From Ceriagrion tenellum (lineage: Eukaryota; Arthropoda; Insecta; Odonata; Coenagrionidae): a DNA stretch of 64,000 nt. This document shows, piece after piece, positions 37,470 to 47,699 of the stretch (positions within the stretch are counted from its first letter, which is position 1; each line of letters opens with the position of its first letter). The DNA is taken from positions 104,160,539 through 104,224,538 of the forward strand of contig OY720636.1 of assembly GCA_963169105.1 (NCBI GenBank), in the 5' to 3' direction. The translations under genes were made by a program, and so were the position numbers. The notes beneath the pieces were generated by a model. The model did no database searches, had not been told where the DNA came from, and saw only the letters and a list, made by a program, of their open reading frames with translations.

Positions 37470-38640
37470 TACAGCAATTGTGAACAGTGCGAAAGGATAC
37501 TTTTTCGCATGATTACTCTTCTCAGCATCCCATGAACAACAGTTTGCCTTTTTTGCCTTCTTGGCTCATTCTCCAGAAAGGTTGGTTAATTTGCATGCCT
37601 TGTTTGGTCCCTCTCCTTTCTTCGATTCATATGCCAGGCGGACAGGTTCCTTTCGTAATATATTCCAAACATTGTTTTTAAACATTTTAGCATCATTTAT
37701 TTTTTCTGTTATGTTCGTCGTCTATCACGTGAACAATGTCATCACCTGCTGTATGGAGTCACTGTACGCTCAAGTTATCTGCATAAAAATTATGCGACCT
37801 AAAGTTAAGGTAAAGTTAATAGTTGCTATATCCTTACCTGGCGTCGAAGTTTCCTTTTAAACGTTTGGGATAGTTTGGCAACAATTGACGCGACTAAATC
37901 ACCAGTCCTTATTTTTTTTACTGATGTAGGTCATTGTAATATTTGTTGGATTGCGTTCTGGCTTTTGGTTTTTTTAATGATCAGATTTTACTGCCGATAA
38001 TTTTTATTTTCGCTCTTTGTCAGTACTCGCAGGTACCTGCTACCGTCTCGTTCATCTTTATTTCTCCATGAAAGTGCTCCCTTCATAAATATGCATGTGT
38101 ATAAATGCCGAAAGGAAAATATGTTTAAAATTCTATTGCGTTTTCTTTGAGCGTTCCCTAGCCCACCGACATGGGGCCTTTCTTTGTGGCGATGGGTCCG
38201 TAGTCGTGGTTGATTCTAACGATTTTTTTCGTACTTTTTGCCAAGGTTCTCTCCATTTGCGCTCGCGCTTTCATAGAGAATTCGGGGTTACTGAAAGGTT
38301 ACGCATTCCCATTTGCTGGCATGAAAGTTTCAGTGCGCCCGAAGAAAATAAACGCAATGCTTTAACCCAGCCATCTGCTTTCCTCCCTCACCATTGTTGT
38401 TTCCATAAAGGCTCTCGAAAGTGTTTAACGCAGGGAATGACTTTGTGCGTTCCGTACCGCATTTACGGGTTTCCCCGTGAGTGAAATCGGTGCCTTACGT
38501 AGGAAATTTCGAATCTTAAGACCACGCTCACGGAAAATGAATGGACTTATTCCCTCGAGTTTTCGCCTTCCATGTGGTCATGCGTCGAATTCGTTTTTTG
38601 TAATTTCCATCCCGTGGTCATTGACTTATCTTCAAGCTTC
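37470..38640. other. No recognisable gene
   Basis: Open frames at 37487-37860 and 38095-38484 show no known domain and no supporting splice sites. The sequence is otherwise unremarkable. Confidence 0.5.
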
Positions 38641-38652
38641 CTGTCTTACTCT

Positions 38653-38740
38653 TTAAGGTGGTTGAAGCGATCTTTGTTTATTTGCAGTTTTTCGCGAAAC
38701 TTTGCGTGCGTGTTCTTAATCGTGATATCTAAAGATGAGG
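38653..38740 (+). mobile_element. 5' end of TTAAGGTGG element
   Basis: TTAAGGTGGTTGAAGCGATC, then TTTGTTTAT, then GAAACTTTGCGTGCGTGTTCTTA align with the left end of the element at 50760-51294 (TTAAGGTGGTCGGACGAT, TTTGTTTAT, GAAACTTTGCAAACGTGTACTTA). No right end was found within the expected 535 bases, so this appears to be a truncated or strongly diverged copy. Confidence 0.6.
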
Positions 38741-38744
38741 GTGA

Positions 38745-39860
38745 AATAATTGCATCATACCTACTTGCTTTTTTATACAAATACAATGTTCTCTTAATAC
38801 CTAGCCTCATGACAACTCAATTTCCGAAAAATTCGATAATTTGTTTACAAATTTTCTTCTAAACGCGAAATAATTGATTTAATGTACTTAATTATACTGT
38901 GTAGCGTTTGTTATTTTTCTCTTTAGCAAGCAAATGTCTTTTAATACTTCGTTTCATTTTTATGATGTATTCTTTAGCGATATAATGATATGGTGGTCAT
39001 TTTTTCCTTATTATTTGTTATTTAAAATTTTCTTACTATTTTAATTGATTTATTTTTTACATTTAAATATTGTATTAAGATTTAGTTTTTGAGAGAATTT
39101 AGGAGTTGTTGATTGGAAGAGTTGTTTAGGGGATTGTTGAGTATTGGAGAGAGAAAGTCGGTGGTGTAAAGGCGATCGCTCAAAAGAAGGCGTGTTCAAA
39201 ATATTTTATCTTTGGATCACAAAGAATTTAGTGAACAAAGGTCCGACGGTACAAACGGTAGCCTGCTTATGTCATGGTGTCATTTCGAGCTCAATGTTCG
39301 AGGAAAATATATCAATACGTAATTTAAAGTAGTGTCCTTACATTTTTCAGTTAAGGAAACCATTTAAAATACAACTTTGATATAATTTCCAGTACTATGA
39401 GTATGGCGTGTTCCAACGAATTACCTGATGCTCTTCACTGATACGTTTTGTTTACTATTTTATGTATTTCTATGTATTTATGTTTTTTCTATGTATATCT
39501 TTTAATTTCTTAAAAATTACCATTCATGTGTCACATATCCTTAATGGAACCCTAAGACTGTCTCAGATTATCGGTATCACTCGGCTGTTCGTCGATCGGT
39601 CAAGATGTTTATTCATGAGACCGAACTGCTGGCCTATTCGGCGTATTATTAATGCTTAGGACGGTTCAAAATGAATTTTTAATGTGATCGCTTTCGTAAA
39701 CAGATGAAAGCATATTTGAGAAATGTGTCCTTCAGCGTTGCTATTATTATATTAATGCAAGAAGTTCTTTTAAATATAGATTTTTTCCATTTCTCGTTAA
39801 TGTGGATTCACCTACACCTTTTTTTAGTCCCATGGTAAATCTTTCCTTCGGAGGAAAGCA
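38745..39860. other. No recognisable gene
   Basis: Very AT-rich around 38860-39110. Short ORFs only, no repeat partner noticed. Confidence 0.5.
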
Positions 39861-39869
39861 GTTAAATTG

Positions 39870-40165
39870 TTGTCATTGCTATTGTGATGTGGTTTCTGAT
39901 CGCAGTCGCTGAGGTTTTGATCCCGACTTGACGGGGGATTTTTTTCTGTGGAGTTCCAATTTTCTTACATTCCTCAGCCAAAACCTCTCGAATGCGTTAT
40001 TCCATCTATTGGTTTGGATGTCCATCCGTATACCATTACGCACATTTCGGAAATAGCATGCAGATTATTACTCCAGGTTTCGCTTCGTGAAGAGGGTTGC
40101 CATTACTTTCTTACCTCGAATTGTGCTGAGTGGCAACCTCGCCGGGATATTGTGTTGTTTCGATA
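39870..40165 (+). mobile_element. Probable tRNA-derived SINE
   Basis: GATGTGGTTTCTGATCGCAG and GAGGTTTTGATCCCG (39911-39925, B-box-like) are followed by GGGGGATTTTTTTCTGTGG. The last segment resembles the arms of the hairpin at 19467-19553. The tRNA-like head is degenerate and the 3' end uncertain, placed near 40165. The small ORF 39948-40166 inside it is not taken as a gene. Confidence 0.4.
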
Positions 40166-40302
40166 GATCAACTCTGAGGAAGTCAGGAAATATGCACTCA
40201 CATAAAGGATAACACCTTATATCCAACTTCCTTTTAATCCAAAGAGGGTAAATAATTACGGCTTGCTTCTATAGTAACCTTTGGTATTCTATTATGGAAA
40301 TT

Positions 40303-40478
40303 TAATGGTAACTTGTAGTACTCCAGTTATAACACACAAAACACGACCCGGTTTTCCATAAGTGAATATCATCATCAGGGGAATCATATGAATAGTCAGA
40401 ATTCGAACATCACCTGATGGTCACTCACGAATTGAAACCCGGATTGCGTTTTATGTGATGTATTAAAAGTTACCATTA
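40303..40478. repeat. Foldback repeat with paired hammerhead-like cores
   Basis: The outer ends TAATGGTAACT (40303-40313) and AGTTACCATTA (40468-40478) are exact complements. Both arms then run through CACAAAACACGACCCGGTTTTCC / TTGAAACCCGGATTGCGTTTT toward CATCATCAGG / CCTGATGG. Each arm thus carries a CTGATG...GAAA...CCCGG scheme pointing outward, on opposite strands. The centre is about 30 bases with no ORF. Confidence 0.75.
40342..40380 (-). ncRNA. Hammerhead-like core (left arm)
   Basis: On the minus strand: CTGATGA (40378-40372), a weak spacer/stem (TGATATTCACTTATG), GAAA (40356-40353), then ACCGGGTC. Stem III would be ACCC/GGGT in the consensus of the two arms, ending in a GTC cleavage triplet. 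The extra A and weak stem II make activity doubtful for this copy. The right arm (40414-40447) has CTGATGG and an intact GAAACCCGG. Confidence 0.35.
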
Positions 40479-40620
40479 AGTTTTCATCTAGCTTCGTAGT
40501 AGCCCACTTTATTGGGAGGTTAATGCTATTTCTCTTTCTTTGTAACAGAGATAAATGCTATTTTTCAACATCTGGGAGTTTGCCTTGGAAAAATCCGAAG
40601 TAACTAGCCGATGAAGTGAC

Positions 40621-41183
40621 TTAATGTGCATTGGCCTTCAGGGCCGTTATTCCAGATTTTCTGGAAACTTAAATATAGCGTCTTTAAAGTGCGTTTTATA
40701 AACTGAGTTTAAAATAAGATATGGTTTCCAGGCTATTTTTCCTGTAATTCAGCCTTGGAAGTGGAGAATTTTCTTGTGAATGTTGCTCAAATTACCTCAG
40801 AACAACGTCAATTTTAAAGAGCAAGCGTATTCATGGCTTTCAATAAAAATCCTCATAATTAGCCAAAAGTCTTTGGAAATTAAATAAAAATAAAATACAG
40901 GCACATTACCACCTTTTTTAAGTAATCAGCGAATTAATGCCGTTTTTGTAGTCAAAACGCGATTGTTCCGAGCAAATGGTAGTGCATTCTGCTCCTATGG
41001 TTGGACAAATGTGATCATTAAAAATATATTCGTGGAATAATCTGCATATTTAGTACCTACATTTGAGTTTTCAATTGTAACACTGTTCATCGGCGACAGT
41101 GGGATTTTTTTAAAGCTGAATAAATATAAATGTGTCCTTTAGTATTTGTCTTGACTCGCATAGTCTAGCCAGAGCCACCTTAA
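40621..41183 (+). mobile_element. TTAA-bounded MITE-like element, second copy
   Basis: It begins TTAATGTGCATTGGCC and ends GGCTAGACTATGC-like sequence running into CCAGAGCCACCTTAA. The right end is the inverse of the left end of the copy at 27955 (TTAAGGTGGCTGTGG). The body is colinear with 27955-28629, without the approximately 150-bp insertion. TTAA at both ends fits piggyBac-type target duplication. It has no ORF. Confidence 0.7.
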
Positions 41184-41401
41184 CGCGTCGACTATAGGCT
41201 GTTTTACACGGTAAATTATATTGTACCAACGAATGTATCATAACATGTACAAGAAAATGAATGGAATTAGAGCGGGTCCTATTTATCGTTCTGTCATTCA
41301 GACAATAATACAATTAGCCGCTTTACACGGTACAGTTTTCCTCATGCAAGACTACATATATTCGTGTGCACAATAAAATTTACCGTGTAAAGCGGGCTTA
41401 A
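41180..41401. mobile_element. Second TTAA-bounded inverted-repeat element sharing a boundary
   Basis: Starting at the same TTAA that ends the previous element, GGCTGTTTTACACGGTAAAT (about 41199-41218) is mirrored by AATTTACCGTGTAAAGCGGGC (41377-41397), which ends in TTAA at 41398-41401. A third copy of the GCCGCTTTACACGGTAC motif sits internally at about 41315-41332. At 222 bp without an ORF it is a non-autonomous element. Confidence 0.7.
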
Positions 41402-41640
41402 CGCTGGAGTTGTGTCGTAGACGGTGAGTGCGTCGGGTTTTTTCGCGAAGTAATTTGGTTCCCGTACCTCACTCTCTCTCGTAGCCGTCCTCTCTTCTTC
41501 TACGACCTTTTTCTTCACCCCCTCCATTTTTATCCTCTCTCCTTGCCGCGCAGGTCTGCGCCAGGAACTTATGCGGGAGCTACACTATTTTTTTTAAACA
41601 ATAACGATCGTTTGGAAGTATTGGCAACTTCATTGGTTTT
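41402..41640. other. No recognisable feature
   Basis: Short spacer between the TTAA element and the reverse-transcriptase tail. It contains a pyrimidine-rich patch (41465-41540). Confidence 0.5.
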
Positions 41641-41646
41641 TCAATC

Positions 41647-41928
41647 CTAAGATTGGTTGACTGCAGTCCTCCACCGTTCCCTGTCTAATGCTAGTTCCTT
41701 TACCTCCTGGTATCTCTTCCTATGTACTTTCCTCCTCATTTGGTCCATAAACTTATTTATGCGTCTTCCTCTGGGGCCTTTTCCCTCTATTTTTCCTTCA
41801 ATTATGTTCTTCACAAACCTATTGTGTCTCAGGGTGTGTCCAATCCATCTTGTTCCTCTTTTCTGTGTGGTGTTCCATGTGGTCCTTTCCTCGTCTACCC
41901 CCCTGTGACTTAATCGCATTCTGTGCAC
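41647..41928 (-). pseudogene. Non-LTR reverse-transcriptase C-terminal fragment
   Basis: An uninterrupted 93-codon minus-strand frame ends at a natural stop. It reads RWIGHTLRHNRFVKNIIEGK, a basic GRR linker, then FMDQM...YQEVKELALDRERWRTAVNQS. The GH..RHN..VK..IEGK, FMDQ and DRE.WR.AVN order is characteristic of the C-terminal tail of LINE-type endonuclease/reverse-transcriptase proteins. Polymerase and endonuclease domains are missing, so the copy is 5'-truncated, typical of LINE insertions. A second copy on the same strand is at 56757-57030. Confidence 0.8.
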
Positions 41929-42049
41929 TTCCCTAGAAGATTCAGCCTGGCATTATATACGTATCATATATGAGTTTCACTTAGAAATGCCCAAATGTTC
42001 CTCACAGTGCCTTTCAGAGACTTTCCCGGTCGTATAAATCAAACGCCTC

Positions 42050-42560
42050 TTGGCACCGGTTTTCGTCCCCCCCGTCAAATCCGATCACACTCACGTCCAC
42101 CGGGAACACACCGGGATGACGGGAAATCACGTCCCGACTGCCGCGGCTAGCGTCCCCTGTGGAACCCACGCTTTCTCTCCCCGGGTACCCACCCACCACC
42201 CTCACGAACGCGCCCGGGATGGGCCGACAAACCCTCCGCTCCTCCCCGGAAAACATCTCTCCCTTTAGAGCTAATGGCTCTCCCTTCCTCCCCACCCGTA
42301 ATCACGATCGCCACCCTTCTCCTTTACCACGGAGATATTCGCAAGATGCCGGGGCATATCCCCTTCTTCCTCTTTACCTTTGAGCAATCTCCCGCACCCA
42401 ATGTGGCGGTGGCCATATCGGGATATTCCAATCGTCGCCGCTCTCTTTTCATTGGCGCGCGTGCGCCGCATTGTTTTTCGCGGGGCGGACAATTTGCGGA
42501 CGTGGGAGGAGGAAACGCGAAGATGGGGGGTGAGGAAGCAGTTTACCGCGGTATGGCGGT
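42050..42560. other. CG-rich block
   Basis: CG and C-rich sequence with frames open on both strands (42014-42295 minus, 42274-42666 plus). The peptides are low complexity and unmatched. Its composition is like the blocks at 11.8, 15.5, 22.4 and 26.4 kb. Confidence 0.35.
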
Positions 42561-42693
42561 CGTGAGTTGCAGTGGTGGGGAAAGAATAAATTCTTGCCTT
42601 TCATTTTGCATTTTTTGCCGTTTGAATAAGCGTTTTGTTTATAGCGAAAAAGGTTTTTTCACTTAAGGTTTCAGGCATTCCCGCGAATGCTTA

Positions 42694-42893
42694 GAATGCA
42701 AAGCTCTCGGGTTTCCTACGGGGTGATGATAGTTTTTGGTACCGACGTTTCGAAGGCGTAGTCTGGCATCGTTCTCAGGGTGAATCTCTGAGGACTGAGG
42801 AATTCACCCTGGGGACGATGCCAGACCATGCCTTCGAAACGTCTGTACCAACAACTACCATCACCCCGTAGGAAACCCGAGAGCTTTGCATTC
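42694..42893. repeat. 200-bp foldback with 92-bp arms
   Basis: Left arm 42694-42785 and right arm 42802-42893 are highly similar reverse complements around a 16-base centre. Outer ends read GAATGCAAAGCTCTCGGG and CCCGAGAGCTTTGCATTC. Inner sequence in each arm reads, outward, CCCTG..GACGATGCCAGAC...CTTCGAAACGTC.GTACC. The 167-codon minus-strand frame at 42716-43219 crosses this structure and is therefore not taken as a gene. Confidence 0.9.
42738..42785 (-). ncRNA. Hammerhead-like core in left arm
   Basis: Minus strand: stem I strand ACC, CTGAGAA, a 20-base variable stem II region, GAAA, CG, TC, then GGTACC pairing ACC/GGT. The right arm on the plus strand reads CTGGGGA at the same place, so the ancestral sequence was probably CTGAGGA, which fits CUGANGA. 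Each arm therefore has one core mutation and neither is expected to be active. Confidence 0.35.
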
Positions 42894-43208
42894 TTTTTTT
42901 CACAGTATTCCGCTGGGCATGATCGCTGAAATGTTTGCAATGAAAATGGAATTCTAAGCCTCACCCAAAAAGGCAACTGTTCAGTCATTCTGGTAATATC
43001 TATTTCAGAGGGAAGAGGATTAAGGGAATACGAGTATGGGACTTGAATATGAGTGGCAGGCGGTCGGTAAAGCTCTCTTGGACACAGTAAGTCGGCAGTG
43101 GGGCTGAAAGAATAAGACAGAGGCTTGGATTTTAGCGAGGTGGAACGGTGAAAGAGAATACTGTGAGGAGATCGTCGGATTTTTACTAACTGAACTAACG
43201 TGAAAGCT

Positions 43209-43773
43209 AACTGATACACGAAGGATATCGTACTGTCTACTTTAGTTCCAACTCGTACAACACGTGTTTCAACTGACTATCAGTCATCATCAGGTACAAC
43301 ACTTCTTCCGAATTTTCAGACGTATACAATAAACCCTGTCTTTAGCGGAATCTCTGGGGGGGGGATTATTTTCCGGATAAGACAGGTTTCCGATTAACCC
43401 AGGGTCTTACATTTAAAATGGACCTTGAAAGTCATGTCACGCCCATAACATTCATCGTCTTAAAGGTTGGTTTGACTCAAAACCTACATGTAGTTGAAAT
43501 CATTATGAAATAATGAAACAGTATCACATTGTGGCAAAATTTCGATTTGAACTAATTAACATAAAAACCGATCTATAAAATACGCATATAATCTGTCATT
43601 TTCGTCTGTTTTTCCTAGTGGGGTGGGAAGGTCGGGAGGAAGGATAGGATATCTACGTTAATGTCTGGAAATGTGGAAGAAGTGTTGTTGTAGATAATGA
43701 CTGCTAGTCAGTTGAAACACGTGTTGTACGAGTTGGAATTAAAGTAGACAGTACGATATCATTTGTGTATCAT
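43209..43773. repeat. Foldback element with about 114-bp arms and 340-bp centre
   Basis: Left arm about 43209-43322 and right arm about 43659-43773 are close reverse complements. Shared landmarks include GATATCGTACTGTCTACTTT, CAACTCGTACAACACGTG and ACACTTCTTCC. The centre (43323-43658) has its own small inverted motif (CCTGTCTTTAGCGG / CCGGATAAGACAGG) and no ORF. It is the longest of the foldbacks and the only one with a substantial internal segment. Confidence 0.85.
43255..43297 (-). ncRNA. Near-complete minimal type I hammerhead ribozyme motif
   Basis: Read 5' to 3' on the minus strand: stem I GTAC (43297-43294), CTGATGA (43293-43287), one U, stem II GACTGA-TAG-TCAGTT (six pairs including one GU), GAAA (43270-43267), stem III CAC/GTG (43266-43261) with the A15.1-U16.1 pair formed by the last A and position 43260, U at the cleavage position (43259), then stem I GTAC (43258-43255). 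All invariant core bases are present. The very short stem III is the known feature of Penelope-like hammerheads. The right arm copy near 43690-43730 has TAGATAA in place of CTGATGA. Foldability is by hand; activity untested. Confidence 0.55.
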
Positions 43774-45000
43774 CAACAATGCTGTTCTACAATATCTCGC
43801 CGAAAAAAGTGGAAGTTGAAACTAAAGTTTTTTCGTGACGTTAAAGCGAGGGGGAAAATGGTAAAAGGTTATTTTTTTCAATCATCGATCTTGAGTGGTA
43901 TCTTAGAGTGGTGCGAGTGAAGGATCCCCTTAGTGTTCACTTTCAAATGTTAGCGCAGGAAGCGGGATGGTCGCGGAATCTTTTCCTGTAGGGCACTGCT
44001 GGCTTGTCGCGCAGGCAGGTTGTACATCATCGTTGTAATGGTGGTCCAACGTGGATTTTCTCCTCCATTGTTATATGGTTATAAATGGTCCGCAGACTGC
44101 GATCACGACGCGATTCTCTATGTCAGATTTCAATCGAGCTGAATCTTCCCTTCCAGGCCATTTCACTTACGGATCATCGTGAGTTTTTTTTTCCTAAGCC
44201 ATTTTTGCGTTCCAGGAAACTGATTTATTTTTAGGTCAGCGCAGCTTGTAGTGTAGCTTGCTCTTCGTGCGTGTAATATCGTCTCTAATCGCCTGTTTTT
44301 GTTCTTTTTTACATCCCGTGCAAAAGGCGGCGATATCATCACCAGCCGTCATCTATGCGAAGATTGGTTTGCTGAATTTTTTCGCTCCACGGCCGACCGT
44401 TTATTGCCTTTGTAGCTCCTCAGTTTGACGTAAATTTCTTACTTTATTACACTCTTGTTCGTCCTCTTGAATATTTCCGTCTCTATTGCCTCCCATGTTT
44501 GTTTATAGTTGACGCTAATGTCTTATAATTTGCCCAATAAGGTTTTCTCTTCCTTTTCGCTGGATTTGCAATGGAATTCTTCCAAACTTCTTTCTCTGCC
44601 TAAATTTTCACGTAGTTTTCCGTTCTCCGTCCTCTTTTTTTGTCGGACTTCTTCACTGGCGATACGCTAACCAATCTGATCCAAGTATTTCTTTCATATT
44701 CCTCATTTTCATTCATCCAGCCGTCTCGTTTTTCAAGCTTCACTGCCTTAGAAGCAGCTTGATCCATAAATGTTTGAATTAATCACCTCCTAACTTCCAG
44801 GTTGCATTTGGAGTCTTTGATAAGCCGCGTGACTCGTGTCGTACTAGCACAGTGTAAAGCAAAAGAAAATTAATCGAATTGGGTCGGCGTTGAAACGGCA
44901 ACGTTTCGGATCTTAGTATTCATGAGACACTGTCAAGATATCGGAGACATCAGTGCAAGGAGTCGGGGAGGACTAAAAGAGCACGATAAGTCCGGGAGGC
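43774..45000. other. No recognisable gene
   Basis: AT-rich sequence. At 44883-44935 the minus strand reads CTCATGAATACTAAGATCCGAAACGTTG, which resembles a decayed hammerhead-like 3' tail with GAAACG intact but CTGATGA altered. Nothing else is supported. Confidence 0.4.
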
Positions 45001-45599
45001 CGTTGCAGACCGGTCTTAAGAGTTTATGACGCATGACGAGGGCGAGAATATTTCATATTCTAGATAAACGGGGGACGGTTTTGGCTTTTTTTTTAGATCG
45101 AAATGAGTAACAAGCGCAGAGGGTAGCCGGTCTCTAGGTTGCACGTGTGGGAGACCGACGAATCGCCAAGCAATGCCTGGGAAATTCGAGCTGTGCCGTG
45201 GGTTGCAGATCGTGCTTATTGGAGGCATTCCTGGGGATCGCTATCTGAGAGAAAGGAAGGAGAGCCCGCGGGGACTGTTGCGTTCCGGGACAAGAGGAAT
45301 TTGCACGGCGCACTGACCAACGCTGCTACCGAGGGATTAACTGCGTCCAGAGTTCTCAAGCCATTTCACTCGTAAAGACAAGAGTGTTCCGCTAGATCTG
45401 TCACGGATAGCTATATCGTGGATTGAAGTGGCAGGGCTCTCTTGAGGTGGTGGCTCTGCCCTGACTACGATAATCTTCTATTTCCCTTGCCACCATGAGT
45501 AGTACATTTGAAATAATATCCACAGAATGTTAATAGACAACAGTGTGTAATTTTCGCTTCAATTTTCAGTTGTTACCTCCTGTTTCAACTGTTAGGCTT

Positions 45600-45890
45600 T
45601 ATCCTCAAGTATGGTGGGCGAGGAAAGGAACTTCTTAATGACATTCGAGGTAGGCAGAGTAGGTGGCCGGAGGAGGTGATAGGGGGATGGGTTGCTCAAT
45701 TGTGTGATAGAGGGAAGAATGTTAGGCAAGCGGGGAAGAGGAAGAAAGAGAACGGGATGAAGAAAGGTCAATCATATGCTGAGGCGAAAAAGAATATACT
45801 AGAAGGAAATAAGCCCCTGAAAGTGTAGAAAACCGGGAGGAGACTCGCTTACATCCAACGAAACCTACCTGAGCCGGTAGTATACTTTAA
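45600..45890 (+). pseudogene. Decayed non-LTR reverse-transcriptase C-terminus and 3' UTR
   Basis: The translation includes GGRGKEFLNDIRGRQSRW, then a GKNVRQAGKRKK segment, then QSYAEAKKNILEG and, after a stop, RLAYIQRNLPEPV. The order (LLNDIR.RQSRW, a basic segment, SYAE.K, AYIQRNLPE) is that of the C-terminus of an arthropod LINE reverse transcriptase family. The tail CTGAGCCGGTAGTATACTTT matches the inverted remnant at 27150-27425. No upstream domains are present. Confidence 0.6.
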
Positions 45891-46012
45891 AAAAAATTTA
45901 TGCGTGTTGAAAACGGTTGTATCATTCAAATATTTCTGTGAATAATGTCCATTGTTGCGTTTCTATTATCTTTCAGCTTTCTCGTACACTCCCGCTGAAA
46001 TTTGTCGTGCTG

Positions 46013-46058
46013 TAAGATGCTATGCTAAGATGCTTAAGATCTAAGATGCTAAGATGAT
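46013..46058. repeat. Degenerate TAAGATGC short tandem repeat
   Basis: TAAGATG or near variants recur about five times within 46 bases. The array sits immediately upstream of the SINE head at 46060. Confidence 0.8.
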
Positions 46059-46059
46059 A

Positions 46060-46150
46060 GGTGCTGTAATTGGCGTACACGCTTGACCGACTTTTGGAAG
46101 ATCCGGGTTCGAATCTCGGTCATTGGAATTTTTTATGGTGAATTTCATCC
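46060..46150 (+). mobile_element. tRNA-derived SINE head
   Basis: GTAATTGGCGTACACGCTTG serves as a possible A-box region and GGTTCGAATCTC at 46106-46117 is a near-consensus B box. The spacing is tRNA-like, but the acceptor arms do not pair well and the sequence continues into CATTGGAATTTTTTATGG, so it is a SINE head and not a tRNA gene. Confidence 0.5.
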
Positions 46151-46312
46151 ACATTGGTATTATGCATACTCAATTTTAAAATAGTTTTTTACGTTATAAC
46201 TATCATGATATTAGATACTTCAGCCTTAACGATGGTTTATGGCGGCTTTTGCATAAAATCGTACTCAAAGAGGACAAAAAAACAAATGCATACCAAAGCC
46301 CTTCTGGCTTTT

Positions 46313-47067
46313 CCGGCAATTTTCCAAGAGCTTACCCCTGAAATGATGGCGTGGCTTAGATTTATCGCTGGCAATTAGCTGTATTTGTATGCCCTTTTTC
46401 GAATTGTTTAACCGGGTGAACAAATAAACATAGGTAAGGTCACGACGGACTGAACGAAGTTGCTTCACTTTTATGGACTATTTCACTATTTTAGCTGGTA
46501 AATTGCAAATTCCAATTGTTTACTTGTTGACACTACATTAGAGGTGTAAAATCAAGTACGGCTTATGTAGATTTCTTTTCACTTATCATATTTGGAAGTG
46601 ATCGGTAATATCATTGGTCATTTGCTCTTAAAACTGCAGGTAGGTTCACTCACTTTAATGGTCTATCCCTGTAAGTGGAGCTTGGTCCATTTTCAGCAAT
46701 TTTCCAAGGGTTTAGCCTTGAATTGATGGCCCTGCTTAAATTTTTTCCTTGTAATTGCTGTATTCTTTGTACTTTTTTGAATTTAAAAATCAGGTGAACT
46801 AGTAAACATAGGTACAGCCACGACGAAATGAGCGAAGTTTCTTGACTATTATGAAGTATGTTAAAGCAGGACAGCTAGAAATTTCAATAGTTCACTTATT
46901 GAAACTATATTACACGTATAAAATCAAATGCGGTTTATATCGATATCTTGACACCTATTATCCCTTGTGTTGGTCCGTTATTTCGATGCTCAGTTACTCT
47001 TAAAACTGCAGGAAGGTACACTCAATTGAACGGTCTATCCCTGTAAGTGGAGCATTGTCCATTTTAG
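46313..47067 (+). repeat. Diverged tandem duplication, about 380-bp unit, two copies
   Basis: AATTTTCCAAG at 46319 recurs at 46699. The two units share, in order, GAATT..TTTAA, AAACATAGGTA, CACGACG, TAAAATCAA and CTTAAAACTGCAGG. Both end with GGTCTATCCCTGTAAGTGGAGC. Scattered substitutions show an old duplication. No ORF is conserved between copies, so it is probably noncoding satellite-like or element-derived. Confidence 0.8.
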
Positions 47068-47699
47068 CCCACATGAAAAGTGTTTCTTTTATAGAAATAG
47101 TAGGTCAATGTTGTCAGGGAAGCAAGTATTTTTATCATTACATCGGATGAAACGTACCGGAAAGATGTTTGTGCAATTTTGTGGTCTTTAGAATTTTTAT
47201 GGCGACTAGACAAAAGGCCAGACCCACCTAATGCCGTGAAGTTTTAACGGGAACTGTAATTGCCTTTACTATTTCCTTCGGGGTGAACGTGTTAATGCTG
47301 TGCTTTCAACTCTCCGCCTTTCGGTGGCCGCGGAAATGATTGATAGTGGGGAGGAGGGGGGAGGGAAGAGCATGCACACCGGGGATAAGTATTTTCGCGG
47401 AAGATTGTTTCGGCGGATTTGCGTGAAATGCGGTCACCTCCTAATTCTCTCGTGGTAAAGTTGCTTACCGCGTTCAGATCCCGATGCTGCGGATGAGTTT
47501 CCGATCGCCCGTTTTCACGACCTTGTTACTCGGTGCATTAGGATTTTCTCTCGCATTCTGTTCATGAGATCGAGAAAACGTTTTTTTCGCCCTCAGTTTT
47601 GTTTTAACAAATGTTTTCCGATGTGTTCGAGATTTTGAGTTGCTATAGATTGGCATTTCACTAGCTCCCAAACTGCTAAGGTTGATTGTGCTCCGTTTA

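Noticed and set aside
42716..43219. 167-codon minus-strand ORF
   Set aside because: It runs through the arms of the 42694-42893 palindrome and reaches the arm of the next foldback; repeat-derived.
46060..46150. Possible tRNA gene
   Set aside because: A good B box is present but no cloverleaf closes: acceptor and anticodon stems do not pair, and the sequence continues as a SINE body.
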